From a bacterium (GTDB lineage: Bacteria > Myxococcota_A > Polyangia > Nannocystales > Nannocystaceae), in NCBI GenBank assembly GCA_024742475.1, contig JANSYI010000025.1:62001-126000 (forward strand): a stretch of DNA of 64,000 bases, in the 5' to 3' direction. A program made the position numbers and the translations under genes. Below, in pieces: positions 46,398 to 54,554 of the stretch (position 1 is its first letter; each line of letters opens with the position of its first letter). The notes beneath the pieces are model-generated. The model searched no databases and was not told the origin of the DNA. It saw only the letters and a list, made by a program, of their open reading frames with translations.

Positions 46398-47279
46398 TCA
46401 GCGGCGCACCCGCGCCAGGATCCGGCGCCCGAGCGTCTCCACCGGAAAGTACGACGCATACGCGACGCCGAGGATCGGGTAGTGGAACAGGATGTACATC
46501 AGGCCGAGCACGCCCACGTGAAACCCCCACGCGGCGACGCACCAGATCATCCCGAGCCGGCGGTTGAGCACCGACAGCGGCGCGGCGAGCTCGACGGTGA
46601 GGCTGACGGCCGCCAGAGGCGGGAACACCCACGCGTGCGCGACCATCCAGGTGCCAAGCGTCGAGTACCCCGCGCCCAGCTCCGCCTTGCGGATGTTGTC
46701 GTAGGCGATGAAGTTGCGCAGCGTGTCGCTGGTGACCCACTCGAGCCCCGAGTGGGAGAGCTTGGCCCAGCCCGCGACGAAGTACGTCAGCGCGGTGGCC
46801 CAACACATCGCGACGACGACCCAGCCGTAGCGGCGGCTCGCCTCGGGCAACGCGGTCCCGCGGGCGTCCATGCTCCACGCCTCGGCGCTCGGACCCGAGG
46901 CGAGCACGACCGTGTGCAGGACCAGGAGGTTCTCGGTGTGAAACGGCATGCCCCACGAGTTGCGGTAGCAGAGCACCCACAAGAACACCGCGGCGAACAG
47001 CGGCCCCATCACGCGATAGCGCCACCCCAGGGTGAACGCCACCCCGGACACGATCGCCAGCACGAGGCTCGCGATGACCACCCACGCCGGGAGTGGGTGC
47101 TCGAGCACCATCGAGAGCCCCACAGGCTCGAACTGCGCGGCAGGATATCGCGTCGACCCCACGATCGCGCCGATGCGGGCAAACAGATAGATGACGCCGT
47201 AGGCCCCTACGAGGATGCGGAGCATGGCCAGACGCTCTGCGGGCATCGCCGGCGCGACGATGTCCCGCACGCCGGTCAT
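46398..47279 (-). CDS. HTTM-domain (vitamin K-dependent gamma-carboxylase-like) membrane protein
   Basis: A 293-aa polytopic membrane protein of the HTTM superfamily, the horizontally transferred transmembrane domain related to vitamin-K-dependent gamma-glutamyl carboxylase. Typical segments are LAMLRILVGAYGVIYL (family start), the PFHTENLLVLH region and the GMIWCVAAWGFHVGVL stretch. The function of bacterial HTTM proteins is mostly unknown. ATG 47279 overlaps the upstream stop (ATGA), as in the rest of this cluster. Last gene of the minus-strand cluster that starts with the amidotransferase. Confidence 0.85.
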   Translation of the reverse strand: MTGVRDIVAPAMPAERLAMLRILVGAYGVIYLFARIGAIVGSTRYPAAQFEPVGLSMVLEHPLPAWVVIASLVLAIVSGVAFTLGWRYRVMGPLFAAVFLWVLCYRNSWGMPFHTENLLVLHTVVLASGPSAEAWSMDARGTALPEASRRYGWVVVAMCWATALTYFVAGWAKLSHSGLEWVTSDTLRNFIAYDNIRKAELGAGYSTLGTWMVAHAWVFPPLAAVSLTVELAAPLSVLNRRLGMIWCVAAWGFHVGVLGLMYILFHYPILGVAYASYFPVETLGRRILARVRR

Positions 47280-47722
47280 CGCGAGACCCCACACTTGGCC
47301 AGGACGCGCGTCTTGGACGCGCTCCGATCACCCTCCCAGTAGTGGACCGACTCGAACACGTCGATGCGCACCTGCAGTCGGGTAACCTCGGCGAACTCGC
47401 GGCTGCTCGCGACCCGATCCGCGGCGTCCTTGCACAGCGAGCCCGCGCGGCCACCTCGAATGGCGAGCTTCACCGTCTGGTAGGCCTGCATGATCTCATC
47501 GGTGCCGACCATCTCGGGTGACAGCGGGTAGCCGCGACCGTCCGAGGTGAATCCGACCACGTGGTAGATCTTTGCCGTCGTCCCCTTGGGCGTCGAGAAC
47601 ATCGGGTAGTTCGACAGCGGGAAACCGTCCTCGTCGGGGATGGTCGGGTAGAGGATCGCCCCGGTCAGCCCGACCCATACGAGGGCCGCGTTCACCCGCC
47701 AGCGCCAGCCCTCGCGCGCCAT
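47276..47722 (-). CDS. Small membrane-anchored protein paired with HTTM protein
   Basis: A 148-aa protein with an N-terminal membrane segment (VNAALVWVGLTGAILYPTI) and an outer domain featuring SNYPMFST, a motif I associate with small proteins encoded beside HTTM genes; that association is from memory and should be checked. It has two Cys. Start and stop overlap both neighbours by 4 bp (ATGA), so tight co-translation is expected. Confidence 0.75.
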   Translation of the reverse strand: MAREGWRWRVNAALVWVGLTGAILYPTIPDEDGFPLSNYPMFSTPKGTTAKIYHVVGFTSDGRGYPLSPEMVGTDEIMQAYQTVKLAIRGGRAGSLCKDAADRVASSREFAEVTRLQVRIDVFESVHYWEGDRSASKTRVLAKCGVSR

Positions 47723-49968
47723 CAGAGCAGTCCCAAGACCCGGCCGCTGTGCCCCAGACCCGCCCAGGCGTGCTGCACGTAGTCGATGCGGATCGTGGGA
47801 GAGCCCATGTGCTCGCTGAAGCCGCCGACGACCGGGTGCGGCCCCTCGCAGGCAAAACACGCGACGTCATCCCACTGGTGGTGCAGCAAGAAGCGCAGCG
47901 CCCGGCGGAGCGCGGCCTCGATGTCGCTCGCGTCCTCACCACGGGCCGCCGCGATCTCGAGCGCGGCGGACCCCGCCTCGCCGAATCCCGCCGACCCCGT
48001 GTTGTGGGGCAGCAGCACGTTGCCGAAGCCGTAGCCGCCGACGAGGTCGGGGTCGACGTCGTCGTCTTCGCCGAGGATCAGCCGGGTCTTGTAGCGGACG
48101 TAGTCGAGACAGAACTGCTCGTACCCTTCGTGGCGATGGTGACCCAGCGCGGCCCGAGCCGCGAGACAGTTCCAGTTCTCCTCCATGAAGAAGAAGTCCC
48201 GCACGAAGCCGCTCCAGTAGTCCTCGGCGATGTAGTCCATCGCCCGATCCACGGCCGCGCGGACCTCGTGGGCGTCGGTGAAGATGCCCGATTCTCGCGC
48301 GGAGGCCTCCTCGAGCAACACCAGCGCAAAGATCGCCTGGCCCACCGCATAGAGGGGGTCGGGCCCTGGGATCGGCGCACCAGCGTCGTAGTCGTACTCG
48401 GGGTGGAACGAGCCGTTGTCTCGCTGCATCGAGAGCAGGAACTTGGTCATGCGGTCGATGGTCTCGTCGTAGCGGGTACCGACGCGTTCGCGACAGCTGA
48501 GGAACGCGATGGCCGCCAGCGCCGTGTCGCCCAGCCGCACGTGCCCTGCCGGCTTGGCCTTGGGATACTTCAGCATGCCCAGCGCCCCGGTGCGCCGCTC
48601 GGTCGACTGCATCATCGACAGCGCCTTGCGGGCCACCGCCCGGGCGCGGGCGTCGTTCTGCGACAGCTCGCAGACGACGAGCGTCGTGCCGGCCTGCCGC
48701 GCCAGGGCAAACCCTCGATAGGCGACCAGTCCCGAGAAGGGGTCGAGCTTGTACTCGAAGCGGCCGTCGCGTCCGATCGCCGAGTGGATGTATGCCTCGG
48801 CGCCCGCGACCGCAGATTCCATCGCATCGGGCTCGAGCGCAGGCCCCGAGGTTCGCATGCGCCGCAACCCATGCACCGCTCCGTCGGCATCGGTGACGAA
48901 GCTTTGCGTCTCGATGCGCGTGAGGCCCTCGACTGCGCGCGGGATGAGCCCCGTGGCCCCCGGACGCGCGAGCGCCTTGCGAAGCTCGACCGGGCTCACG
49001 CCGAAGCGTAGGTCGGGAATGACGGGGATCGGCGTGTTGGTGTTGAACGCGTCGAGCGCGAGCATCTGCCACGGCATCAGGCAGCGGCTCCCTTCGCAGA
49101 CGCCGTCGAGCCCCGGTCGCAGCAGCATGCTGTCCACGATGGGCACCACGTGCTGAAGCGGCTGCGCTCCGGTGATCACATCGACCTTCACGCGACCGCC
49201 CAACGACGCGCCGAGCAGAGCATCGGCCATCTGCTCGAACGGCGCGACGCCATCGCCCTGAAAGCAACGCGAGGTCGGAGCGGGGCGACCCGCCTCGTCG
49301 GCTTCGAGGTAGGTCGCGACCACCGTGGTGAAGGACGCGCCCGGGGCCTTGGGGCACTTCGCGGGTTTCTTCGTGCTCAGCGACGGCGCCCCCTGAGGCG
49401 GCTTCGCCATGGGAGGGATGTGGTCCTCCACGAGCTGCTGCACCTGGCTCGCCACCTCGGGCTGGACCACCGGCTGCGCCGCAGCGGCGTCACGGCTGCG
49501 GGCAATGCCCCATCCGGCCAGCACGAGCGCAACCGCGGCCGACCCCTTGGCGACCCGCCCGGGCCTCAGGCCCCCGGTCATCGCGAAACACCACGCCGCC
49601 AGCGGCACCGTGAGGCCCACGACGATGAGCCACACCAACCCCAGCGAAATCGCGACGCCCTTGCCGAGTCCGCCGTAGAGCTCGGCGACGTACGTCGAGG
49701 TGCGGACCAGGTTCCACGTCACGTAGGCGAGATAGACCAGCGCGCCCACGCTCTGCACGCGCCACGCTTTGCCGCGCAGCGGGGTGCCGACCAGCGCGGC
49801 GAGGGCACACAGAGCGTGTACGACCCCCAGCGCGGTCGTCATCACCGCGAAGAGCGTCCAGTCGTCGGACCACGGCAGCTTGGCCGCAGCCCACAGACAC
49901 ACGGTCGCGACGAACGAAGACAGGAGGGCGAGCCACCATCGCGGCAAGGAGCGCTCGGAGCGGGTCAT
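47722..49968 (-). CDS. Large membrane protein with alpha/alpha-toroid-like domain
   Basis: A 748-aa protein. About five membrane segments in the first 170 residues precede a soluble region with a Cys pair (GVCEGSRCLMPWQ) and a C-terminal helical domain with repeated 'QRDNGSFHPEY'-type loops (LGDTALAAIAFLSC, LLSMQRDNGSF, LYAVGQAIFALVLLEEA, SAALEIAAARG) resembling six-hairpin or terpenoid-cyclase-like toroids. No catalytic assignment is possible. It is coupled to the amidotransferase gene upstream and the small membrane protein downstream by ATGA overlaps. ATG 49968 chosen on that basis. Confidence 0.75.
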   Translation of the reverse strand: MTRSERSLPRWWLALLSSFVATVCLWAAAKLPWSDDWTLFAVMTTALGVVHALCALAALVGTPLRGKAWRVQSVGALVYLAYVTWNLVRTSTYVAELYGGLGKGVAISLGLVWLIVVGLTVPLAAWCFAMTGGLRPGRVAKGSAAVALVLAGWGIARSRDAAAAQPVVQPEVASQVQQLVEDHIPPMAKPPQGAPSLSTKKPAKCPKAPGASFTTVVATYLEADEAGRPAPTSRCFQGDGVAPFEQMADALLGASLGGRVKVDVITGAQPLQHVVPIVDSMLLRPGLDGVCEGSRCLMPWQMLALDAFNTNTPIPVIPDLRFGVSPVELRKALARPGATGLIPRAVEGLTRIETQSFVTDADGAVHGLRRMRTSGPALEPDAMESAVAGAEAYIHSAIGRDGRFEYKLDPFSGLVAYRGFALARQAGTTLVVCELSQNDARARAVARKALSMMQSTERRTGALGMLKYPKAKPAGHVRLGDTALAAIAFLSCRERVGTRYDETIDRMTKFLLSMQRDNGSFHPEYDYDAGAPIPGPDPLYAVGQAIFALVLLEEASARESGIFTDAHEVRAAVDRAMDYIAEDYWSGFVRDFFFMEENWNCLAARAALGHHRHEGYEQFCLDYVRYKTRLILGEDDDVDPDLVGGYGFGNVLLPHNTGSAGFGEAGSAALEIAAARGEDASDIEAALRRALRFLLHHQWDDVACFACEGPHPVVGGFSEHMGSPTIRIDYVQHAWAGLGHSGRVLGLL

Positions 49969-50807
49969 CGGTCGTGCTGAATCTGCATGCGCCAGTCGAC
50001 GCCCACAACCTCGAACGGCTTCATCTGCTCCCACACGTTGTCGCCTTGGAGCGGCTCGCTGGAGATCAGCAGGTGCTTGACGAAGCCCTGCTCGGTCGGA
50101 GCCTCGCACGCGGTCCCGAAGCTGGGGCAGACGTCCCGGTCGGGGCAGCGCCGCTTGTACGTGCTGTAGTACAGGCCCTTGCCGCCCTGGTGCGCGAGCA
50201 TCGTGGTGCCGTTGGTGATGACGAACGAGAGGAAGTTCGCGGTCGGCGGGCCGCCATCGTCGAGGCACAGGTCACCGGCCACCGAGACGACCTCCTGCAC
50301 GGTCGCGCGGACGGCCGCGACCAAGTCGTCGAGGCTGTAGCCGGCTTGCGTGAGTTCGCAGCGCTTGGCCATGTGGCCCAGCAGTAGATAGAAGAGGACC
50401 TCGCTGTCCGTGTCGCCGAGGATGTAGCGGCGAAGCACGGGCGGGATGCGATCGATCAACGTCTCGCGCAGGTCGCCGAAGCCCGAGATGTTGCCGTTGT
50501 GCACGAACACCCAGTGGCCGAACTGAAACGGGTGGGTGTTGAGGATCGTGTGCTCCCCCTGCGTCGCCTTGCGCAGGTGGGCGAGCACGGTCTCCGAGGC
50601 GACGATGCCCGAGACGCGGTGAAAGAGGTTGTCGACCTGCGCCGACGAGATGCTCTTGATGACGTGCGGCGCGCCACCGTTGTAGTAGGCAACGCCCCAA
50701 CCGTCGGGGTGGCGACCGCTCTGTTCGATCAACGCGTTGTCAGCGCTGACGAGGCTCCGGTGCACCTGACTTTGGATCACCGATCGGAAGCCGAAGATCC
50801 GACACAT
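49965..50807 (-). CDS. Class II glutamine amidotransferase (YafJ/GATase_4 type)
   Basis: A 280-aa Ntn hydrolase. Met-Cys at the start provides Cys2 as N-terminal nucleophile after Met removal; RIFGFRS follows, then HPDGWGVAYYNGG, a HLRKATQG segment, THPFQFGHWVFVHNGNISGF and DTDSEVLFYLLL, all typical of GATase_4. It releases ammonia from glutamine in related enzymes, but here no synthase domain is attached. The family usually has one; the partner could be any of the coupled downstream proteins. The upstream frame extension is not supported; ATG at 50807 gives the required Cys2. Confidence 0.9.
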   Translation of the reverse strand: MCRIFGFRSVIQSQVHRSLVSADNALIEQSGRHPDGWGVAYYNGGAPHVIKSISSAQVDNLFHRVSGIVASETVLAHLRKATQGEHTILNTHPFQFGHWVFVHNGNISGFGDLRETLIDRIPPVLRRYILGDTDSEVLFYLLLGHMAKRCELTQAGYSLDDLVAAVRATVQEVVSVAGDLCLDDGGPPTANFLSFVITNGTTMLAHQGGKGLYYSTYKRRCPDRDVCPSFGTACEAPTEQGFVKHLLISSEPLQGDNVWEQMKPFEVVGVDWRMQIQHDR

Positions 50808-50898
50808 CCTGGCGACGCTAGCGTCCCTGCCTCCGCCGGACAACCAGCCGCGCACACGCCCACCTCGCCGCCACCGGAGAAAACTCAACGATTTCAGC

Positions 50899-52308
50899 TC
50901 AGCGCGGTCGGAACTGCTTCTTGTCGATGCCGTGTGACTTGAGCTTGCGCAGCAGCGTGCGCCTGCTGATGCCCGCACGCTCCGCGGCCTGCCCGATACG
51001 GCCCTCGTTCTCCCGCAGGCACGCCTCGATGTACTGCCGCTCCAGTCGCGCGACGCTCGGCGCGAGCGCTTCGGCCATCGGTACGCTGGTATCCAGCGTG
51101 GGCTCCCGCGCGCGCTCGGGCCACGCACGCTTGGCCTTGGGCTGAAACGGAAGCAGCTTGCGCAGCTGTGACGCCGTGACGCGCCGGTTGGGATGGGTGA
51201 GCACCACACGCTCGGTGGTGTTCTCGAGCTGCCGCACGTTGCCCGGCCAGTCATACGACGCCAAGACATCCAAGAACCCATCGGTGACTTCGGGCCGCTC
51301 CAGGTTGTAGTGCGCGGCGATGCGGGCGGAGAAGTGGCCGAATAGGAACACGACGTCCTCGGGGCGCTCGCGAAGGGGTGGCACGTCGAGCCGGATGACG
51401 TCGAGGCGATAGAAGAGGTCTTCGCGAAAGCGACCCTCGCGAACCTCCGCCTCGAGCTCGATGGAGGTGGCTGCGATCACTCGAACATCGACCTCGATTT
51501 CGCGCTGGCCTCCCACCGGACGGATCGCGCCCTCCTGCAGGGCACGGAGCAGGCGGTGCTGACCGGCGTGGGGAATGTTTCCGATCTCGTCGAGCATCAG
51601 CGTCCCCTCGTCGGCGTGGCGGAACAGCCCGCTCTTTTCGCGGATGGCGCCCGTGAACGCCCCCTGCACGTGACCAAACAGCTCGGAGTCGATGAGGTTC
51701 TCGGCCGTCGCCGCGCAGTTGACCGCGACGAATCGCCCACGCCTCTTGGAGTGGCGGTGAACGGCTCGCGCGAGCAGCTCCTTGCCCGTGCCGGTCTCGC
51801 CGAGGATCAGGACGGCGGCGTTCGTCGGAGCGACCCGGCCCACCGTGTCGAACAGGTCCCACATCTTCGGACTGCGCGACACCATGCCCTCGAACTCGGT
51901 GTGGTCTTCTCGTTGGGCACCCAAGCGCGCCGCACGAGGCAGGAGCTGCTGGGAGTCGATGATCGACACCACCGCGTTGGCGCAGATATCGGGGGAGCGC
52001 GTCAGCAAGACATCGCGAGCCCCGCCCTGCAACGCCGACCGAACGAACCTCGCCGAGGCGTCCGGTGCCCAGACGACGACGTCGACCAGCGGCCAGGTCT
52101 GTCGGATCTTCGCCACCACCTCTCCGGGCGGAACCTTGCCCATCGAAGCGGGGCCCAACACGATTGCCCGAACGGCGATGTCCGAGCGCGGCTCGAGCAG
52201 CGAGCGCAAGCTCCGAACCCGAACCGTGGAGAACCCCCCGCGACGAAAATGACGGGCCAGGTCGGCGCAACCCAGGAGCATCACCGTCGGAGACTCCGCG
52301 GATGGCAT
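50899..52308 (-). CDS. Sigma-54-dependent transcriptional activator with degenerate receiver-like domain
   Basis: A 469-aa bacterial enhancer-binding protein. The N-terminal ~120 residues look like a receiver fold, but the usual acidic phospho-acceptor motif after strand 3 is absent (VLGP). The AAA+ domain has Walker A GETGTGKE (170-177), GAFTGA (216-221, the loop that contacts sigma-54), LDEIG and the arginine-finger region, and a Fis-type helix-turn-helix ends the protein (AAERAGISRRTLLRKLK). It should act without phosphorylation. ATG at 52308 chosen; ATG at 52326 adds six residues. It is divergent from argC, with its likely binding sites between, at and next to its own start. Confidence 0.95.
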   Translation of the reverse strand: MPSAESPTVMLLGCADLARHFRRGGFSTVRVRSLRSLLEPRSDIAVRAIVLGPASMGKVPPGEVVAKIRQTWPLVDVVVWAPDASARFVRSALQGGARDVLLTRSPDICANAVVSIIDSQQLLPRAARLGAQREDHTEFEGMVSRSPKMWDLFDTVGRVAPTNAAVLILGETGTGKELLARAVHRHSKRRGRFVAVNCAATAENLIDSELFGHVQGAFTGAIREKSGLFRHADEGTLMLDEIGNIPHAGQHRLLRALQEGAIRPVGGQREIEVDVRVIAATSIELEAEVREGRFREDLFYRLDVIRLDVPPLRERPEDVVFLFGHFSARIAAHYNLERPEVTDGFLDVLASYDWPGNVRQLENTTERVVLTHPNRRVTASQLRKLLPFQPKAKRAWPERAREPTLDTSVPMAEALAPSVARLERQYIEACLRENEGRIGQAAERAGISRRTLLRKLKSHGIDKKQFRPR

Positions 52309-52376
52309 GGGACAACGATGTCTCATTCCCCCCGTTGAGACAACCATGTCTCATCCCGTGAGACATCGTTGTCCCA
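52308..52376. promoter_or_regulatory. Three 18-bp palindromic operators (probable activator binding sites)
   Basis: Three palindromes with consensus TGRGACA-N4-TGTCYCA lie at 52308-52325 (TGGGACA ACGA TGTCTCA), 52336-52353 (TGAGACA ACCA TGTCTCA, perfect) and 52359-52376 (TGAGACA TCGT TGTCCCA). Sites 1 and 3 also form a larger inverted repeat with each other. They sit between the activator gene and the sigma-54 promoter, about 88-139 bp upstream of the predicted start site, a typical place for enhancer-binding-protein sites. Site 1 overlaps the activator start region, so autorepression is likely. Confidence 0.85.
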
Positions 52377-52429
52377 CAGGGAGACCACATTGACCTCTAA
52401 GGCCCTGATATCAAACCACTCTACATGTG

Positions 52430-52445
52430 GGGCACACCTCGTGCG
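52430..52445 (+). promoter_or_regulatory. Sigma-54 (-24/-12) promoter of the argC operon
   Basis: The segment GGGCACACCTCGTGCG carries the -24 element GG-CAC (GG at 52431-52432, CAC at 52433-52435) and the -12 element TGC (52442-52444) with correct 12-bp phasing. The -12 differs from TTGC by one base. Transcription should start near 52455, only about 8 nt before the argC ATG at 52463, so the leader is very short. Confidence 0.75.
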
Positions 52446-52462
52446 TAGGTCGCCGTCACACC

Positions 52463-53497
52463 ATGACTGCGGCATCGAACACGCACAGCGTCGGCGTTCT
52501 GGGCGCGAGTGGCTCCTCGGGAGCCGAGCTCATCCGCTTACTCAGCAAGCACCCACGCTTCTCGGTGAGCTTCGCCACGAGCCGGCAGTACGCGGGCCAC
52601 TCCTTGCGGCGTGTCGACCCCGCGGCAGTCGACATCGAGCTGTGTCATCCCGACGACGCGGACACCTCCTGCGTCGAGGCGGTGTTCACCTGTCTGCCGC
52701 ATGGGTCCTCTGCGCCCGCCGTGAAGCGAAGTCGAAGCGGTGGTGCGCGGGTGATCGATCTCTCGGGCGATTTCCGCCTCCGCGATCCCGAGACGCACCG
52801 CACGGTCTACGGCTCGCCCCGCGATGAGCAGCTCGCCGCCGAAGCCGTCTACGGTCTCAGCGAGTTCGCCGAGGCGCGCGTCCGCGAAGCAGGGCTGGTA
52901 GCCAACCCCGGCTGCTACCCGACCTGCACCGCGCTCGCGGTCGTGCCCGCCGTCAAGCGCGGGCTGCTCCGCGGTCCGCTCATCATCAACGCCCTCTCGG
53001 GTGTGTCTGGAGCCGGCCGCACCCCGTCTGCCAAGACCCACTTTTGTGCCGCCGTCGACGACGTTCGGCCCTACAACGTGGGCTCGAGCCACCGACACGT
53101 CCCCGAAATCGAGCAGAGCCTGCGCGCGTGGAGCCCCGCTGGCGCGCCCGAGCTTCCCGTCATCTTCAACCCGCACCTCGTCCCCCTCGAGCGCGGGATG
53201 TTGGTCACGATCACCGCGTCACTGCCAAGTCTCACGCCCGCCGAGTTGCACGAGGTCTACACCGATGCATACCGCGGTCATGACTTCGTGGACGTCCTGC
53301 CGATGGGCGAGCACGCACGCATCCGTGCCGTTGCGCGCACCAACCGAGCAGTCATCGCAATCGCCCCGGGTCACCCCCGGACCCGCCACGCAGTGATCAC
53401 CTGCGCTATCGACAACCTGCTCAAGGGCGCCGCCGGGCAGGCCCTGCAAAACGCGAACACCATGTTCGGATTTCCCATCCAGGAGGGCCTCGCATGA
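52463..53497 (+). CDS. argC: N-acetyl-gamma-glutamyl-phosphate reductase-like protein (ArgC family)
   Basis: A 344-aa enzyme of the ArgC/LysY family: NAD(P)-binding GASGSSGAELIRLL at the N-terminus, active-site Cys151 in NPGCYPT, SGVSGAGR, HRHVPEIEQ and FNPHLVPLERGML, all as in the family. ArgC reduces an acylated glutamyl phosphate to the semialdehyde. ArgB-type kinase or ArgD-type aminotransferase genes are absent here, which argues against a plain arginine operon. ATG 52463 chosen, since an earlier in-frame GTG would lie upstream of the sigma-54 start site. The downstream acetyltransferase gene overlaps the stop by 4 bp. Confidence 0.93.
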   Translation: MTAASNTHSVGVLGASGSSGAELIRLLSKHPRFSVSFATSRQYAGHSLRRVDPAAVDIELCHPDDADTSCVEAVFTCLPHGSSAPAVKRSRSGGARVIDLSGDFRLRDPETHRTVYGSPRDEQLAAEAVYGLSEFAEARVREAGLVANPGCYPTCTALAVVPAVKRGLLRGPLIINALSGVSGAGRTPSAKTHFCAAVDDVRPYNVGSSHRHVPEIEQSLRAWSPAGAPELPVIFNPHLVPLERGMLVTITASLPSLTPAELHEVYTDAYRGHDFVDVLPMGEHARIRAVARTNRAVIAIAPGHPRTRHAVITCAIDNLLKGAAGQALQNANTMFGFPIQEGLA

Positions 53498-53952
53498 GCG
53501 CCTTCCATCTCCGTCCCGCCGAGCTCGGTGACGTTCGCCCGATGATCAACATGCTCGCCGAGGCCGTGCCCAGCTGCAGCCCACAGACCGTCTGGGACAT
53601 CCCCTGGTCCTGGAGAAACTACAGGGTCGTCTGTGACGATGACGGCACGATTCACGCCGTCGGTTCTCTGCAAGAGGTCGACGGCCACACCGTGGAGCTC
53701 CGCGGGCTGACCGTGTCGCCGCGCAAACGCGGTCGCGGCCTCGCCGCGCTCCTGCTCTCGCACCTCCTCGACCGCGCCCGCGATGCCGGGATGCGCATGG
53801 TCTGCGTCACCAAGAACCCGGCGTTCTTCGAACGCTTCGGGTTTCGCCACACCGCTCCCCATTGGCTCGAACACGACCCACACCGCCGCCTCGGCCTCGG
53901 CGCACGCACGCCGAGCGCACGCGTAGCGATGGCATCGACCGCCCACGCCTGA
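53494..53952 (+). CDS. GNAT acetyltransferase, ArgA-like
   Basis: A 152-aa GNAT protein. Motif A reads LRGLTVSPRKRGRGLAALLLSHLL (acetyl-CoA pyrophosphate loop RKRGRG), followed by CVTKNPAFFERFGFRH, close to the C-terminal domain of N-acetylglutamate synthase. Overlaps the argC stop by 4 bp (ATGA), so it is translationally coupled. N-acetylation of glutamate or a related amino acid, feeding ArgC via a kinase elsewhere, is a reasonable but unproven role. A second, different GNAT follows. Confidence 0.85.
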   Translation: MSAFHLRPAELGDVRPMINMLAEAVPSCSPQTVWDIPWSWRNYRVVCDDDGTIHAVGSLQEVDGHTVELRGLTVSPRKRGRGLAALLLSHLLDRARDAGMRMVCVTKNPAFFERFGFRHTAPHWLEHDPHRRLGLGARTPSARVAMASTAHA

Positions 53953-53987
53953 TCTCTCGACAGCACTCGACTCGACAGCGAGACCTC

Positions 53988-54554
53988 ATGGAAACCGCCC
54001 TACTTCAGCAACGCACCCAACTTCGCCCTCCCAGCCGCCTCGAGATCACCCGCGCTCGCAGAGAGGACATGTCCACCGTGGCGCGCCTCGTCCGTTCGTC
54101 CGCGGATTGGTACCGCCCCTTCGTCGACGAGAAGGACATGGCCGAACACGAGGTCGACGCCGCCTGGGAAGAGAAGAACTTCGCGCGACGCTCCTTCTAC
54201 CTCGGACGCCTTCTCGGCCAGGCGATCGGCACGATCTCCACCCAATCGCTCGGCGACTACGCCTACCTGGGCTACATCTACTTGGACGTCGACCACGTGG
54301 GCAAAGGTCACGGCCGAACGCTCATGAAGTTCGCTGAGCGGCAGCTCCGCGACTCGGGCAAGCGGGGCATGGCGCTCATCGCCCACCCGGAGGCGACCTG
54401 GGCCAAGAAGGCCTACCTCAAGTACGGCTTCGAGATTGCAGCCACCGAGAAGGAGCAGGTCCTGCAGTGGCAAGACGGCGCGCTGAAGCCCTACTACGAA
54501 GAAGGGTTCCAGCTCTACCTCTTCGAGTTCGACCGAGCCGGGGAGCGCTGCTAG
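53988..54554 (+). CDS. GNAT acetyltransferase, second of two
   Basis: A 188-aa GNAT protein; the acetyl-CoA loop is GYIYLDVDHVGKGHGRTLMKFAERQL, and YLKYGFEI follows. It is not closely related to the preceding GNAT. ATG at 53988 chosen (35 bp after the upstream stop); the longer frame is spurious. The stop TAG is directly followed by the GTG of the ATP-grasp gene. Confidence 0.85.
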   Translation: METALLQQRTQLRPPSRLEITRARREDMSTVARLVRSSADWYRPFVDEKDMAEHEVDAAWEEKNFARRSFYLGRLLGQAIGTISTQSLGDYAYLGYIYLDVDHVGKGHGRTLMKFAERQLRDSGKRGMALIAHPEATWAKKAYLKYGFEIAATEKEQVLQWQDGALKPYYEEGFQLYLFEFDRAGERC

